64,000 bases of DNA. Origin: Combretum micranthum (taxonomy: Eukaryota > Streptophyta > Magnoliopsida > Myrtales > Combretaceae). The position numbers were made by a program, and so were the translations under genes. The stretch is from NCBI GenBank assembly GCA_024138025.1, contig JAMXBD010000231.1, forward strand, positions 620,001 through 684,000. The letters are read 5' to 3'. The notes below the pieces were generated by a model, which was not told the origin of the DNA, made no database searches, and worked only from the letters and a program-made list of their open reading frames with translations. Positions 1-12,307 of the stretch are shown here, piece by piece; positions within the stretch are counted from its first letter, which is position 1; each line of letters begins with the position of its first letter.

Positions 1-131
1 ATGATACTTATTAATTTTTATTCTTTTTATCCATCTTATTATATATTATTATAACATTAATCAAGGAAATAGATTTTCCATTAGGATCTATAAAATTAAA
101 ATATCTTAATTAGTTGTACTATTAGTTGGTA

Positions 132-3100
132 TGTAAACCCCCAAATTTTTGGAATCGGTTTAGCATAAAACCCTAAACCGGATGTCAAACGGAACCCTAA
201 AGGTCAACAAAACCCTAGTTTACCGTATCCAATTAAATCCGGCATTGCCATTTTCTTTGGCCCTAGAAAACGAAGTTGGGATAATTAGCTAGAATAGTTC
301 GTAATAACCATAGGTTTTATAAAAATATCAGTTTCGTGAATTTCGGATGTCCTTTGAACCCGATCGGACGCAGTTCTCGAAAAGCGTGTCCGGGAGCCCG
401 GAATAATAAAAATATTCTGAATACACCTTTAGACTCGTAAAAATATGAGTTTTCCAAAAATATCAGTTTCGTAATTTTTCGGTAAGTAAAAATAACAGAT
501 ATAGCTATTATACGCGTATTTTCTTACTACCGGTACTTTATTAGTCATATGTACTTTACATTACACTATTCATTACTATTCTACACTATTCTTTTATCTC
601 TACTTTTTCTTACACCTATTCTTATACTCTACATAACCTATAAACTTAACTTTTTACCTTTCCCATAACTTTATTTCACATCTACCTTATACATTACATC
701 TTTCAATATAAAAAAAGTCAAAAAAATAAATCACTCCCCCTTTACACCATATGGCCAGCGCCCCCACCCCCCCTCCTCTCTCTATCTCCTCAATTTGTTT
801 CAATTTTTCATTTATTTTAATCACACAAAATTCACTCCACATTTTCCTATAAATACCCTCCCTCCTCTTTCACTTCTTTCACACATTCACTACCCACAAA
901 TTCATACAAAAATTCTCCCAAATTTTCCTCTCAAAACTCTCTCAAAATACTATCCAAAACTCTCACAAAATAATTCCACAACAACTTCCACCAACAACAA
1001 AAATCCATAACCACATAACCATACCAAAGTCTCCTTTAGGTAACTACCTTCTTTAATTTCTTTTTCTTCATGTCATGTAACTTTACATGACCATAGTGTG
1101 AGTTTCCAAAGACTACAAGTTATGGAAACTACATTATGTTCATGTATTGTTCTTGTTCATGAAAAATCTATTTATGTTATGTTATTATTTTGTTCATATT
1201 ATTGCTACTATATCTAAATATTATTATCTACATATATATATATATATATACATATTCTTTAGAGCATATAAGCTCACTTGCAATTTATTTATTTCATGGA
1301 AAGCAATCTATTTATTTATTCCATTGCAATTTATTTATTTACTCCTTATTATTTTAAGACTAGTCTCTAGTCTTAGACTTGTCCTCATCAAGTCTAAACA
1401 AGTTTTCTTTCTTTCATTTTATTTTATTTTGGGACTAGTCTACTTCTTAGTCCCGGGAGCCTTGAAAAAGCTAAGACTCCAATACTTGACTTTATTATTT
1501 ATGTTTTATTATTTTGTTTACTATTATTCTTATAATCATGTTCATTTAGATTGTTGTCCAAAAGTTTTAAATTCTAAAAATAATTTTGTCACTTAGAGAC
1601 AAGTTTATGTAAAGTATAAAATTTACAAGATCACAAAGATAAACTCATTCCTTTTCAAGTTATAAAAAGAACGCACTATAATTTTAGAAACTACTTTTAC
1701 TTAAAAAAGCTACTTCAACCTTTATTATTCCACTTTGTTTTTCAAAAGAAAATATTTGTTGATACAAAAATGGTTCTTTTTATAAAAAGATAAACAAAAC
1801 AAATGGATAATGAATTTTCAAGTAAAGACTTTTACAAACAAATATGCAAAGAAAATCTATGGTTTGAAAACAAAAATAAAGTTATTTCTTTTCAAGTTAC
1901 AAGAAGAAACCACTAAAATTTTAGAAACTACTTTACTATAAAAAGGTTTCTTGAGTCACATATTGATCTACTTTGTTTTTATCAAGAAAATAAATTTATA
2001 TACATGGATGACTTCTATTAAAATATAAGGCATGAAAAAGGAATGAGAAATTTTAAATAAAGATTTTTGTAAACAAATAGACAAAGAAATTTGTGCAAAG
2101 AAAACTAATTAGGAAGGATGGTGTATTTTCTAAAAATAGTAGAAAACTTAAAAATGGGAAATTTTATCTTCAAAAGTTACTTAGGAAAAGATAAATAAAA
2201 CCAACATAAGACGTTCTTAGAAAATAAAGAAAACAAGGTATTCATTTCAAAGAAATTTACAAAAACAATTTCCGAAAAGCTTCAAACAGACATTGTTTTA
2301 CCTAAGAAAAATAATTGGACAACAAGACACTTGAGCATGCTTAAATATGAGTTATATAGTTATAAAAAGAGAATTTTTCGACTATATAGATAACTAAGTA
2401 TTTATCAAACAAGTTTTGATTTCTTGTACCAAGGATTGTTTTACTTAGAAAATCCGTGGTGAATTTTGTCTCCACTGTTTCGGAGCCTACATAACTTTGT
2501 TTGATGAAAATAATTTTAGAAATGCGTAGATCTTTTCGAGTAGGTAGAAATCAGTATATTATATGCGCGATTCCGAGTTAAAATGACCAAGTTATGGCCA
2601 TTTTAAGTTGGAACATTCCTTTATACGAACTTTAACGTTCTTTTGACATTGTTTTGTCAAATTTCAAGAAAATCATCAAGGAATACTCATTGTGGGTATT
2701 TTCTTTGGCTAAGTGACCCAGAGGAAGGATTCCTTTACTCCGAGGATTATTACGACTAAGTGGAGTGTGTGAACGACTCATCCACCTAGAGGAATAGTCG
2801 ACATGGCATCGTGAGTTTATTTCCATTAAATGCTATACTTGTTGTGCTTGTAAATTAGTTGCATTAGAGTTAGGAAAGGATAAACCAGTATGTGTGTAAA
2901 ATAATTCTTTGAAAGAATTTTTAAGAATATCGAAGCCGAATTGTTTTAAATGATTGTTTTAGCATAGTATTGATTTGTATGAAATTCCTTGATCACCTTA
3001 AATTTAAAAATAATTATGCTATGGCTTTATAAATTAATGAATTCATGCATACCACGAAGTGAGTCACATTGCATTTTGGGTTATTATCCTTGGGTAAGAA

Positions 3101-3860
3101 GGATAGTAAGCTCATGTCGAAAGCAACACTTGGCGCGGAGATCCGAAAGCGATTGCTTGGCGGCTTAATGGAAAATGCTTGGCAGAAGATCTAAAAGCAA
3201 GGTCAATCAAGTAGATTCGGAATGCTTAGCGATGAGTGCTCGCGAGCATGAAAACTTTTTAACTAAAACTACTTGAATTGAGGTTATGTATCACCAAACC
3301 CCGAATGGAGGGCGCAAATCCATTCAACATATAGTTCCTGGAAAACTATATACTTGTTTACCCACGTGTTTGTTGCATTACATATGTTTGATTAAACAAC
3401 TTGTTTGAATCTTGTTACAAGAAGTTATTTATGGAAATAATTCTCACTAAGCCTTTAGCTTATACCCCAATAGATATCTTTTGCAGTTTCCCTACCTATG
3501 GTTAAGACCACGTGGATCCTGCGGTCAGGTAATTTCTTTTTGGGTAATAGAAATTAGATAAAGTGTAGTATTAGTAACGATGTATAAATATTCATGTAAT
3601 AGATTAGTGATAAAGGGGATATGTCCCTAAGTTTGTAAAATCATTGATATGAATGAATAATTATTAAGAGTCCTCTTTTCTTAAATGTGTTATTCATATC
3701 TTCTTAAACTTCATAATTCCACATATGGTCCTCTAAAGTTGTGAAAGCACACCTTACACTTAATATAAAAGCTTTTGGGAATGACTAAGGTTGTCATACT
3801 TAAGCTTTAATATTGAGTGTGGCGGACTGTCACGTTTAGGGTACCCATTGGGGCGTGACA
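132..3860 (+). mobile_element. Solo LTR A1, Ty3/gypsy chromovirus-like, 3729 bp
   Basis: A terminal repeat left by a Ty3/gypsy-like retrotransposon. It starts TGTAAACCCCC and ends GGGGCGTGACA, and is flanked by a perfect 5-bp duplication TGGTA (127-131 and 3861-3865). No coding sequence or second LTR accompanies it, so it is best read as a solo LTR formed by LTR-LTR recombination. In the plus orientation a C-rich tract (about 750-778) precedes a TATA box (848-855) and a CT-rich stretch. A dyad-rich ACTAGTC/CCCGGG patch lies at about 1354-1500, an (AT)n run at about 1232-1250, a conserved dyad block at 2575-2606, and a terminal hairpin at 3828-3860. Related copies lie at 10023-17856, 36606-40037 and 41450-46505. 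The element class rests on similarity of its ends to Tekay/Del-type LTRs, which is inference. Confidence 0.88.
848..855 (+). promoter_or_regulatory. Putative LTR promoter TATA box (A1)
   Basis: TATAAATA followed by a pyrimidine-rich CCCTCCCTCC stretch, about 716 bp into the LTR. The equivalent motif occurs in A2 (37302-37309, plus) and in A4 (about 16842-16851, minus), which supports it as the element's transcription signal. Activity is not shown by sequence. Confidence 0.5.
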
Positions 3861-5690
3861 TGGTATGTTCACAATTTTCTCTTTTTTAATATTAATAAAA
3901 CCAAATGACATTTAATTATTTAAATATATTAAAATTTAATTTTAGAATTATAACGAATCATATTTATCTATAAATTATCTTAATGACATTAACCTACCTA
4001 ATTTGTTGGGAAAAAGAACTTTCTATGATCTCTCTCTCTCTCTCTCTCTCTCTATGTATGTATGTAGCTACATACATATGTATTACATGTTGAAGTTGAA
4101 AAACAAAAGCTATTATTTTCAAAACCTAAGAGCAAGAGTTCCTTTTCAAGAGTTAAAGTAATAATGAAATATAGTAACTTTTTCTAACGTTGGAATACCA
4201 TAAAGTTTGAAAGCATTTTTAGAATCCCGAATAGTGATTCCTTAAAATTAATGATCAATCTCATTCCATCTCTATTAATGGTTATTGTTTTAATTATATT
4301 TTTATCATACACATAGTTATTATCTACATTTATTATGAAGGGTAATTTTGACAAATCTTATTATATAACAATTTTATTCCATTCCCTGTGAATGTATCAA
4401 AACATAGGATATTAGGAGGGGTTGGCTATTCTCTTGTTCAAACCATTTCATTTTATTCCTTCCATGCCAACCCGTTCCATTCTAGACGATTCCAATACAC
4501 CAAACATGACATAATTTTCTTCATGAAAGTATTTTTAATCTAGCTTTTTTATTTTCTTATCATATCATTTCATATAACATTTACTATAACCACTAAATGA
4601 TAAATATTTTATATTCCATATAATTAAACATGAAGTATCATCTAATTGTTTTATAATATATCATACAGAGATATAGATATCAATTATATTTACTATAACT
4701 TTTGATCTATATAATAGTGATTGTATTATAAAATGAATATAAAATTTCTAGATATATTGTATATAATATATTATATATAAAATACTAAATATACAATTTA
4801 TGACACCTAGATCATGCATTGATAATATATCATACACAATATAACATATGTTATGCATTACATATAACACCATGATACATGTTTTACATTTATTGTACAT
4901 TATAATTAGGTAATATAATATCATAGATGAATTTTATGATTTACATAGATAGAACTATTGCTGAAAAAATTGATATAAATTCCATCATAAATTAATCTTA
5001 TGACATGAAAGAGCGAAAAGTTAGATGCTGATGGTTTTTTTTTTTTTTTTTTTTGTATAATTTGATGATTATACTTATTTCCTTTACAAAACAATAACAT
5101 AGGAGTAATTCGATGATATTGATTATGACCCCTAGTCTTTTAATCCTGCATCCATTCCTGCCCATACCTTATCATATAAGATATAAGGTATAAATTTTTA
5201 TACAAAGAACCTATCCTATAGTACCTTATACATATCATGTACTTGTACTTTATAAAACTTATAGGGTATCTTATACGGTGTTGAACTTATAGTTTTTTTT
5301 CCTTTTTCATCAATTTATAAGTTTATTATAATATATACCTTTATGTAATAAGTAAAACTACCTTATTATTATATAGTCATTATAAATAACCTATAAAAAG
5401 AAATTAAAAAAATATTTTCTTTAATGTCTCAAGTTTTACAATATGTAAATTTTTTCATACGTTAAAGTTGAAATTTGTAACAAACACTTGTAGAACCTGA
5501 ATCTGTGATTTCAACAAAATTGTAAAACATTCAGCAAATTTTAAAAAACCTTTGGAAACTTTAGAGATAATTTTGTATTATTTATACTTAGAAGATAAAT
5601 AACACTTCTATATAGCTTAAAAGTTTAAGTACAACAATCAATAGTAGTAATATATGCTAAAGGACAAAATTATTTACTTACTGAGTAGAC
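3861..5690. other. AT-rich intergenic stretch, no gene seen
   Basis: No coding region recognised. It holds a (TC)n microsatellite at about 4029-4053, which runs straight into an interrupted TATG repeat forming a 22-bp perfect palindrome centred on AGCT near 4068. There is a 20-base T run at about 5035-5054. Around 4180-4520 the wording (ATTCCAATACACCAAACATGAC near 4490) resembles the edge of a MITE, but I could not pair it with a convincing inverted copy. Confidence 0.5.
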
Positions 5691-7200
5691 CAAATTTTTT
5701 CATTAATTAGCCTAGTGAGGTGAATATTTCATCTCAAATTATCCCCTTTGCAGTTTGGCCATCATAGGCCTAAAGTGGCAAAAATTCTACTGAAATAAGT
5801 AATGAGTTTTGGCTCTGACTATATTATAGATGCAAAATTCATCTCTTAAATATTTTTTTTCTCTCTTAATTTATTAAATGTTTCACTTTCATTTTTTAAA
5901 ATCAGAATAATTCCTTTTTAAATTAAGATACTTTTTTTTAATTATATATCATTTTTTACTATATTATTTTTCTTATATTAACTTATATTAAATACAAATA
6001 TTAAATAATTAATTATCAATGATGAATTATTTTTCTTGAAGTTAGTACACATATTTTATAAATGAATTCATTATATTTCCATTAAATTATTTTGGCATGC
6101 ATAAACAATACAAATTTAACGTCATCAAACACTTGAAAAATTAATAAAAAAAATCATTAGTTGGTTAATAAACCATCAAACATTTAAAAATGAAAAAAAA
6201 AATTATACTCACCATAAAACAAGATATTACCCTTAAGTCTCTTTGTTAATATAATAGTAACACAATCATAAAGTGTTCAATGCTTGAAAAATCCATACAA
6301 AAGCATTAGTTTCCAAATCAATACATAATAAATAATAAATAAAAGACTAACATGTCTTTTCCGAAGTTAAATGAAGGAATTGAAAGGAAGGAGTCAAGAG
6401 AGAGGAACCAAGATATTGTGTAGAGGAGGGAGAGAAGAATATAGTATGTGTGTGGAGTGAATTTGGGTGAATATATAGGGGTACTATGAGGCAAATATCA
6501 CCTCACACCCTAGAAGACATGAATTCACCTCACTATCCTAGTCATAAAGCGAATTTCAACTCATTTTCCTCGATGGTGAGGCATCAACTTTTGCCTCTAC
6601 TAGGAAAAATTCAAAATCTTAGCACCTACCACTCATTTTCCAAATTTATCTCGCACTTGCCATTGTGTTTTCTATATATATATATCTATATATATATATA
6701 CTTATTTGTACATTAATATTATAATTTTTTCTATATTATTAATGATGTAATTATATAGTTGTAAATACTATTAATAATATAGATTAATATATGCTATGTA
6801 AATCATATAGTAATAATGATATATTATCAAATATAACAAATATTAGTAAATATCACGCATTATATAATTTCCATAGTTATTCATTAATAATAATGTGCAA
6901 TCTTACTTTCGCCACATGAAACTAATTTATTTTATTTTAGGTCTTTAGAGTTCTACATTGTAGCATTTAGATTTGTCAAATATGAAAAGTTAAAGTGTAG
7001 TAACATGAAAATTATAAAAACAATTCATCCATACAAACAAACAAAAAACTTAAATTGGGTTTTCACGATTCCCATGAACTACAACAAAATATCAAAATCC
7101 ACAAAAAAAAACAAAAATGGAAAATCCAAATATCAGAAACATATTAGAAAACAAATCCCTTACATACTTAGTGTATCTGGGACTAACACTACTGAGCAAG
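5691..7200. other. Intergenic; weak inverted similarity 5700-5850 vs 6486-6610
   Basis: No gene recognised. Both edges contain TAGTGAGGTGAAT-like words in opposite orientation (about 5708, and the complement near 6520), which could be the ends of a decayed TIR transposon of about 0.9 kb. The match is short and interrupted. A TA-rich run lies at about 6677-6702. Confidence 0.2.
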
Positions 7201-7930
7201 AGTTGATATGATAGACGAGCTCATCTAGGATGTTTAGCTGAAGAAGTAGGAGACGATCTCAGATAGTAAATGAATAGTTGGGGCAAGGTACTGGTGATAT
7301 GGTGGTGCTAAAGCAAACTGGTATGAACTCTGTCTAAGCGGTAGAGGATGAAATTGGGACAAACTTAGGCCTAGCGGTGGAGCTATGCCTAGGAATTGAT
7401 ATGAGCCAAAGAGGGGCAACTATGATGAATGCTAGCCATAAGGTGTCCCTCTTGCCCATGGCAACTCCCAATGTGTAGGGATGACCCCTATACTATGTGG
7501 AGTTCCGGAAGCACCCAGCTGATGGATCATGCGATGCCTGCATGGAGCCAGATAGTTAGCTTAACATCCTATAAAATCCCTGGCATAACTGTGGATATGG
7601 TACTACGGTATAAATGGTATCAAAGTGGAGCTTGGTCGGCATGGATCGAAGCTACTAGTGGCGCCACCACCCATAGGCAGTGCGAACTAAAGGTTTGTAG
7701 GGTATTGCTTGTAGGATGGCATCTGAGTAGGTCAGGCGTAGCTCATCAGCAAATTAATCTACTAGTATATCTAATCCAACTAACGCTGCATCATGCCCCT
7801 ACAAGACTCCAAGTGCAAAATAGTCTCATCACGAGGCTGCTCGTACTAGGCACGCTTATGGTGATCTATCGATGCACTGTAACCCCTTCCATGACAATAG
7901 TCAGATTTGTGGCCTAGATCATCCTCCATA
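7201..7930 (-). other. GC-richer island, possible decayed transposon coding sequence
   Basis: Base composition is visibly higher in G+C than the surroundings. The minus strand reads as long, mostly open but stop-interrupted Pro/Tyr/Leu/Ser-rich protein, for example the open stretch 7419-7234 with HPLPLRQSSYQFALAPPYHQY-like composition. No domain is recognised, and stops break the frame upstream. The plus-strand open frame 7429-7917 has no recognisable composition and is probably its shadow. It could be the C-terminal part of an old transposase-associated or plant-mobile-domain protein, but this is only a guess. Confidence 0.3.
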
Positions 7931-10017
7931 ATATCCTCATTACTTACAAGCACCCGGCTTAAGAATTCATAGGTATGACATAGGTGTGCTCAAGAATGTC
8001 TCTTAAGAGATTATGAAAGCTCTTGCGAGTATCCCTTTACTTATTGACTCTTGTGAAGTGGCCATAATTCATATGACACTCTCTTCTATTTGATGAGTCA
8101 CTATGAATTCACTTATAGGAATCATGAACTCCTTAAATTTGTTGATATATGAATTGTTGAAGTGATTGGTGAATATTTTTGTATTAGGAGTATGCCTTTA
8201 CTTATAGAATATTTCATGGATAGTTGTGTGTTATTATGAATTCTTAGTTAGTATGACCAATTTATATAACTAATTGTTTAATCTAGATATTATGTTGTTA
8301 TTTGGTTTATATTGGATAAATTCATTATTGCATTTATGGTGTGGCGTGAAAGAACTTAAGGCCCATATATTGAAAGCTCCATTGAATAAAATGTTATAAG
8401 ACTATATTACTTTGTTCATTTAAGGATTATTTGAACTCATTTTGCATTTATATTCATCAATAATCCTAAGAATTGGTGCTTGATTTATTATTTGTTAATC
8501 TTAGGTAAATGAAACTTATTTGGACACTTCATCATCAATGATGAAGAAATAACACAAAGGATCAATCGAAAAAAAAAAAAAAAACCAACAACTCATGGAG
8601 ACAAGGAAGCTAACTTGGCTGTGCCTAGGATGGGGTGAAGAAATTTTGTCTATAGAACATGGGCAAAGGTGCGACTGTATTAGGGTCACTGGTAAAGACA
8701 CGGTTAGTGTTGCAATCGTGCGAATGGATGTGTTAAGATTTAAAGTAAATTCTTCCATATTTCAACATCATAAAAGGCATGAGCGTGCAAGTTCTAATGC
8801 ATGCATCCACAACTGGTATCACCCTCTTCCATATGACCATGTGGAAGTCAGCATCAAATTTTAAGAAACTCCACAATTGATTACGCAGACTGTGGTGTGA
8901 CTACAGCTTATATTATTGCTTATTCACAGTCAAAGACACTAGCCTTGGTACGGCTATGCGAAGAAGAACTTGCAATTGAAATCAAGGCATGTGGCCCGAG
9001 ACATTGTCATGCTGTAAGGTGCATTACGTTCATCTAATGTTGATTTCGTCATTTTTTATCCTTTTGCCATGTTAGCTTCCCCTTTACTATGATACAACTT
9101 TTTGCACGAAACCTTAAAATGGATAGTATACTTATACTCATAAATATATAGAGAATAGATAGTTTTTGCAAGGTTTATACATTGGTCTTGGATACATAGC
9201 TGATTTCTAATGATTTTTGAGAGAAAATTCAAGGAATCATTTGTCGGACCTTGACAAATTTTTAGAGATGGAGTAAAGTGAAATCCTTTAACTCTTGATT
9301 AATTAATCTAATGAATTCTTATACTTAATGCAATTTTAAGTTGCTATTAATCTAGGAAGAGATTTCGATTGATAAACTTACAATTAGAGATTAATGGTCT
9401 TCAGAAAGATGTTAATATATAGTTAAGAATTCAACAGTTCAAGAAATCAATATGAATTTAGTGAGAATTTATTGAGTTACATGATAGGGCTTAATGGTGA
9501 AGCAAGATTTAAGTATCTTTATAATTTGTATAAATCCTCTTGTGAATCAATTCTAGGTTCAGTTAGTAGTTTAATTGTTAAAACTCTTTGAAATTTTAAA
9601 GGCTAGATAATAGAAACTGGGTGAGTAATAGACTTGTCAAGTTCCTTAGGTAAAATGACTCTATGATAAAATCATTACTATGATGACAGGTGTACTTGCC
9701 TAACATGTTGATCGTAGTAGTTAGGATTTTGCACATTGATTTATAACTTTTAAAACTTGGTCTGTTGATATACTACCTCTCAAAGCAAAAACCAAAAAGA
9801 GTTACTGGTCATAATTAAAAAGTTTAATTTACATGCATGGATCTAAAGGTCTTATTTTGAAAACCTCAGTTTATAAGCTTAACTTGATAGCATATAGATT
9901 GTACTCTTAGTTTTTAAGCCACTTATAATCCCTAGGGATTGACCTAGAATTATTCGATTTACCTACAAAATTGATAGGTGCACTTGCCTATATAGGGTCC
10001 ATGATTAATTGGTTGGA
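7931..10017 (+). repeat. Intergenic; possible remnant of an old gypsy LTR
   Basis: No gene. Two copies of an 18-bp word (GACAGGTGTACTTGCCTA at 9685 and GATAGGTGCACTTGCCTA at 9973) lie 288 bp apart. The second follows CCCTAGGGATTGACC and TAGAATTATTCG, wording that resembles the 3' part of old Athila/Tat-type LTRs. No ends or TSD could be found, so the class is a weak inference. The open frame 8595-8864 overlaps an opposite-strand frame and has no recognisable domain. Confidence 0.25.
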
Positions 10018-10445
10018 TATAGTGTCACGCACTGAGAGGTATCCTAAATGTGACAGTCCGCCGTATACAATACTAAAGCTAAGAAGGACTATCTTAGTTT
10101 CGCAAAGGCTTCCATATCATGTACCAGGCATACATCACAACCAAGAGAACGCATCGGAGTAGCACAATTCACATTGATAACCATTAAGTAACATGGCAAA
10201 GAGAATACTTATCACAAAACATAAATATGGTTGATTACAAATCTTAGAGACATACCCCCACTATTGTCTTCAAGTCTATATAAATACATTTCTTTAGAAA
10301 TCTCCAAAATATTAACATAGCACACATTACATATAAGGAAATTACAAGATAACCTCATCCTATATTCCCATTACCTCCATAAAAGTTTAAAATCCATCCA
10401 TGACTTTCTTAATGTCATGATCTTCGAATAAAGCCATGGATATAC

Positions 10446-11070
10446 TGTTAGTGTTTTTGCCCAAGGCCAAATATTTGATATTTTCATTTTATGGGTTTAT
10501 AATTAAACCTATAGGAATTATTATATTTATTATTCTTAAATAGTTTAAGAATAATAAATGATTATGACATATAATTAATATTTAATGAAATAATGTATTT
10601 TGTTAAATATTAAATAAATATCTCATCATATTTATCTTCTAGGGTTTCCTATATGTCTATATATATAGATCTATAGACAGCCTTTTAAGTCAGACTCTTT
10701 GACGTCACATTAGACGGTAGAGAAATTCTGCAAACCTAAAAGGAATTTTCGAAACCCTAGAGAGTGAGAGAAATTCGTATCTTTAGGAGCCCCTTCGAAA
10801 CCAAAATCTAGAAGGGTTCTAGATTGCGCTAGCACGCAAGAGGAAAATCCAAATCAAGGTCATTCTCGTGTGGATACCGTAGAAGGCGTTCGCAACGTGG
10901 CAACGTCTACAGATCTGTATCATCAAATACCTTTTGAAATCTAAAAGGTAATAAAACTTGAACTTTTATTTTGGTTTTTTTGTATCTAATCAAAAGCACA
11001 TGGATACTGGAATTAGGGTTTTAATTTTAAAGAAAAAATTCCGCTGCAAATTTGATAATAAAACCCAACA
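10446..11070 (+). mobile_element. Solo LTR, copia-like, 625 bp, nested in A4
   Basis: Starts TGTTAGTGTTTTTGCC and ends AAAACCCAACA with a perfect 5-bp TSD TATAC on both sides (10441-10445 and 11071-11075). The flanking family-A sequence resumes exactly after the TSD. Inside are a TATA-like run (TATATATAG near 10660-10670) followed by a more GC-rich leader and AATAAA-like signals near 10950, which suggests plus orientation. Size and ends fit a Ty1/copia LTR. No internal region remains. Confidence 0.85.
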
Positions 11071-12307
11071 TATACCTATTTCAACAAAAATCTATAGGGG
11101 TATAAGTTTACAACTAGCTTAGTGAGATATTCCCTCTTATTTGCTCCATGATTTCAAATAAGTGTGTTTAATTTTTCATGCATATCATACGCAACAATTA
11201 CATGATTACACAAATATATATAGTTATCTGGAAACCATATATATATATAACGGATATACCCCTCCATATCAAAGGTTAGGGAATTGTTGATGAAGATCCT
11301 TGACCTTCTACTGCTAGTCTCCAGGTACCCGCCTAAAGAGTTCGGTTGGCTCGGCTCTGAACGTAGAATCGCATTTCCAGAGCGGTTTGGATTCTCTAAG
11401 AAGGAACATGGCTTGTGTCCCAACACGATAACAGCCTATCCAACTCTACGCATAGGAGTAGTAGCCTTCCGAAAGAAATGTGACTTGATAGATGCCATGC
11501 ATGAATATTTTATTTTCTTAAGCTAAACCTTATTATGGTTTCTTAGGGGCGATTAAACAATTTGGCAAATAGTAAGCAAGCATTCATGTAGGTAGACAAA
11601 ATACTTAAACGAATAATATAAAGTTGCGATATTCTTAATTTTCATTTCATCACAGAAGCATAGAATCACATATATACATATCCCTGAATTCCCTATACAT
11701 GTCAATTGTTATCTTTTTTTAGTATTCTAATACCACTATTCTACAAGCACAAGCAAGTAACGAAATTAAGAGGAATAACTCATTCGTCCATTTCGTAAGC
11801 TTCTTAGTTATAGTAATTCTCAGGAAGGGAAATCTCGTACTCCGCATTATCTAGACAAAAGAAATACCCAGGATGAGTATTTCGTAGGATTTCTACTTAA
11901 GTTTTCTAATTCTATTTTACTATATTCGTCAAAATAGTGTAGAATGAAATTCCAACTTAAAATGGCTATAACTTGCTTATTTGAACTCGGAATTTCGTAT
12001 ATTATATATTGTGTTCTACCTACTCGAAAAGTTCTATCTATTTTTAAGGTTATTTTTGTCATAAAAAGCCATTTGTGTCACGAAAAAGGTCAATACAAAA
12101 CTATCATGAAAATCCCAGCCTTTAAAACATCATTTTCAAACTTTCTTGATTCCAAAAATCCTTTAGCAAAAATGTAGGTACTTATATGGTTGAAAAATCC
12201 TTTGAATACATATATATATATATATATAGACTCATATTATATGCAAAATTTAATAGTTTTTTCTCAATGATTATTTTTTCGTAAAACAATTTGTCTTACG
12301 ATGTTGA

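Noticed and set aside
1147..1596. Open frame of 149 codons inside LTR A1
   Set aside because: Composed of Phe/Leu/Tyr/Ile from T-rich sequence with a (TA)n run, and not conserved in the other family-A LTRs. A chance frame.
4180..4520. MITE with ATTCCAATACACCAAACATG end
   Set aside because: Only one end is convincing. The presumed left end does not pair over more than a few bases.
7429..7917. Plus-strand open frame of 162 codons
   Set aside because: No recognisable composition or motif. It lies opposite the minus-strand sequence that looks more protein-like, and no start context or neighbouring exon supports it.
11154..11526. Overlapping open frames on both strands around the copia solo LTR
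   Set aside because: They lie in LTR A4 sequence and correspond to non-coding parts of A1 and A2.
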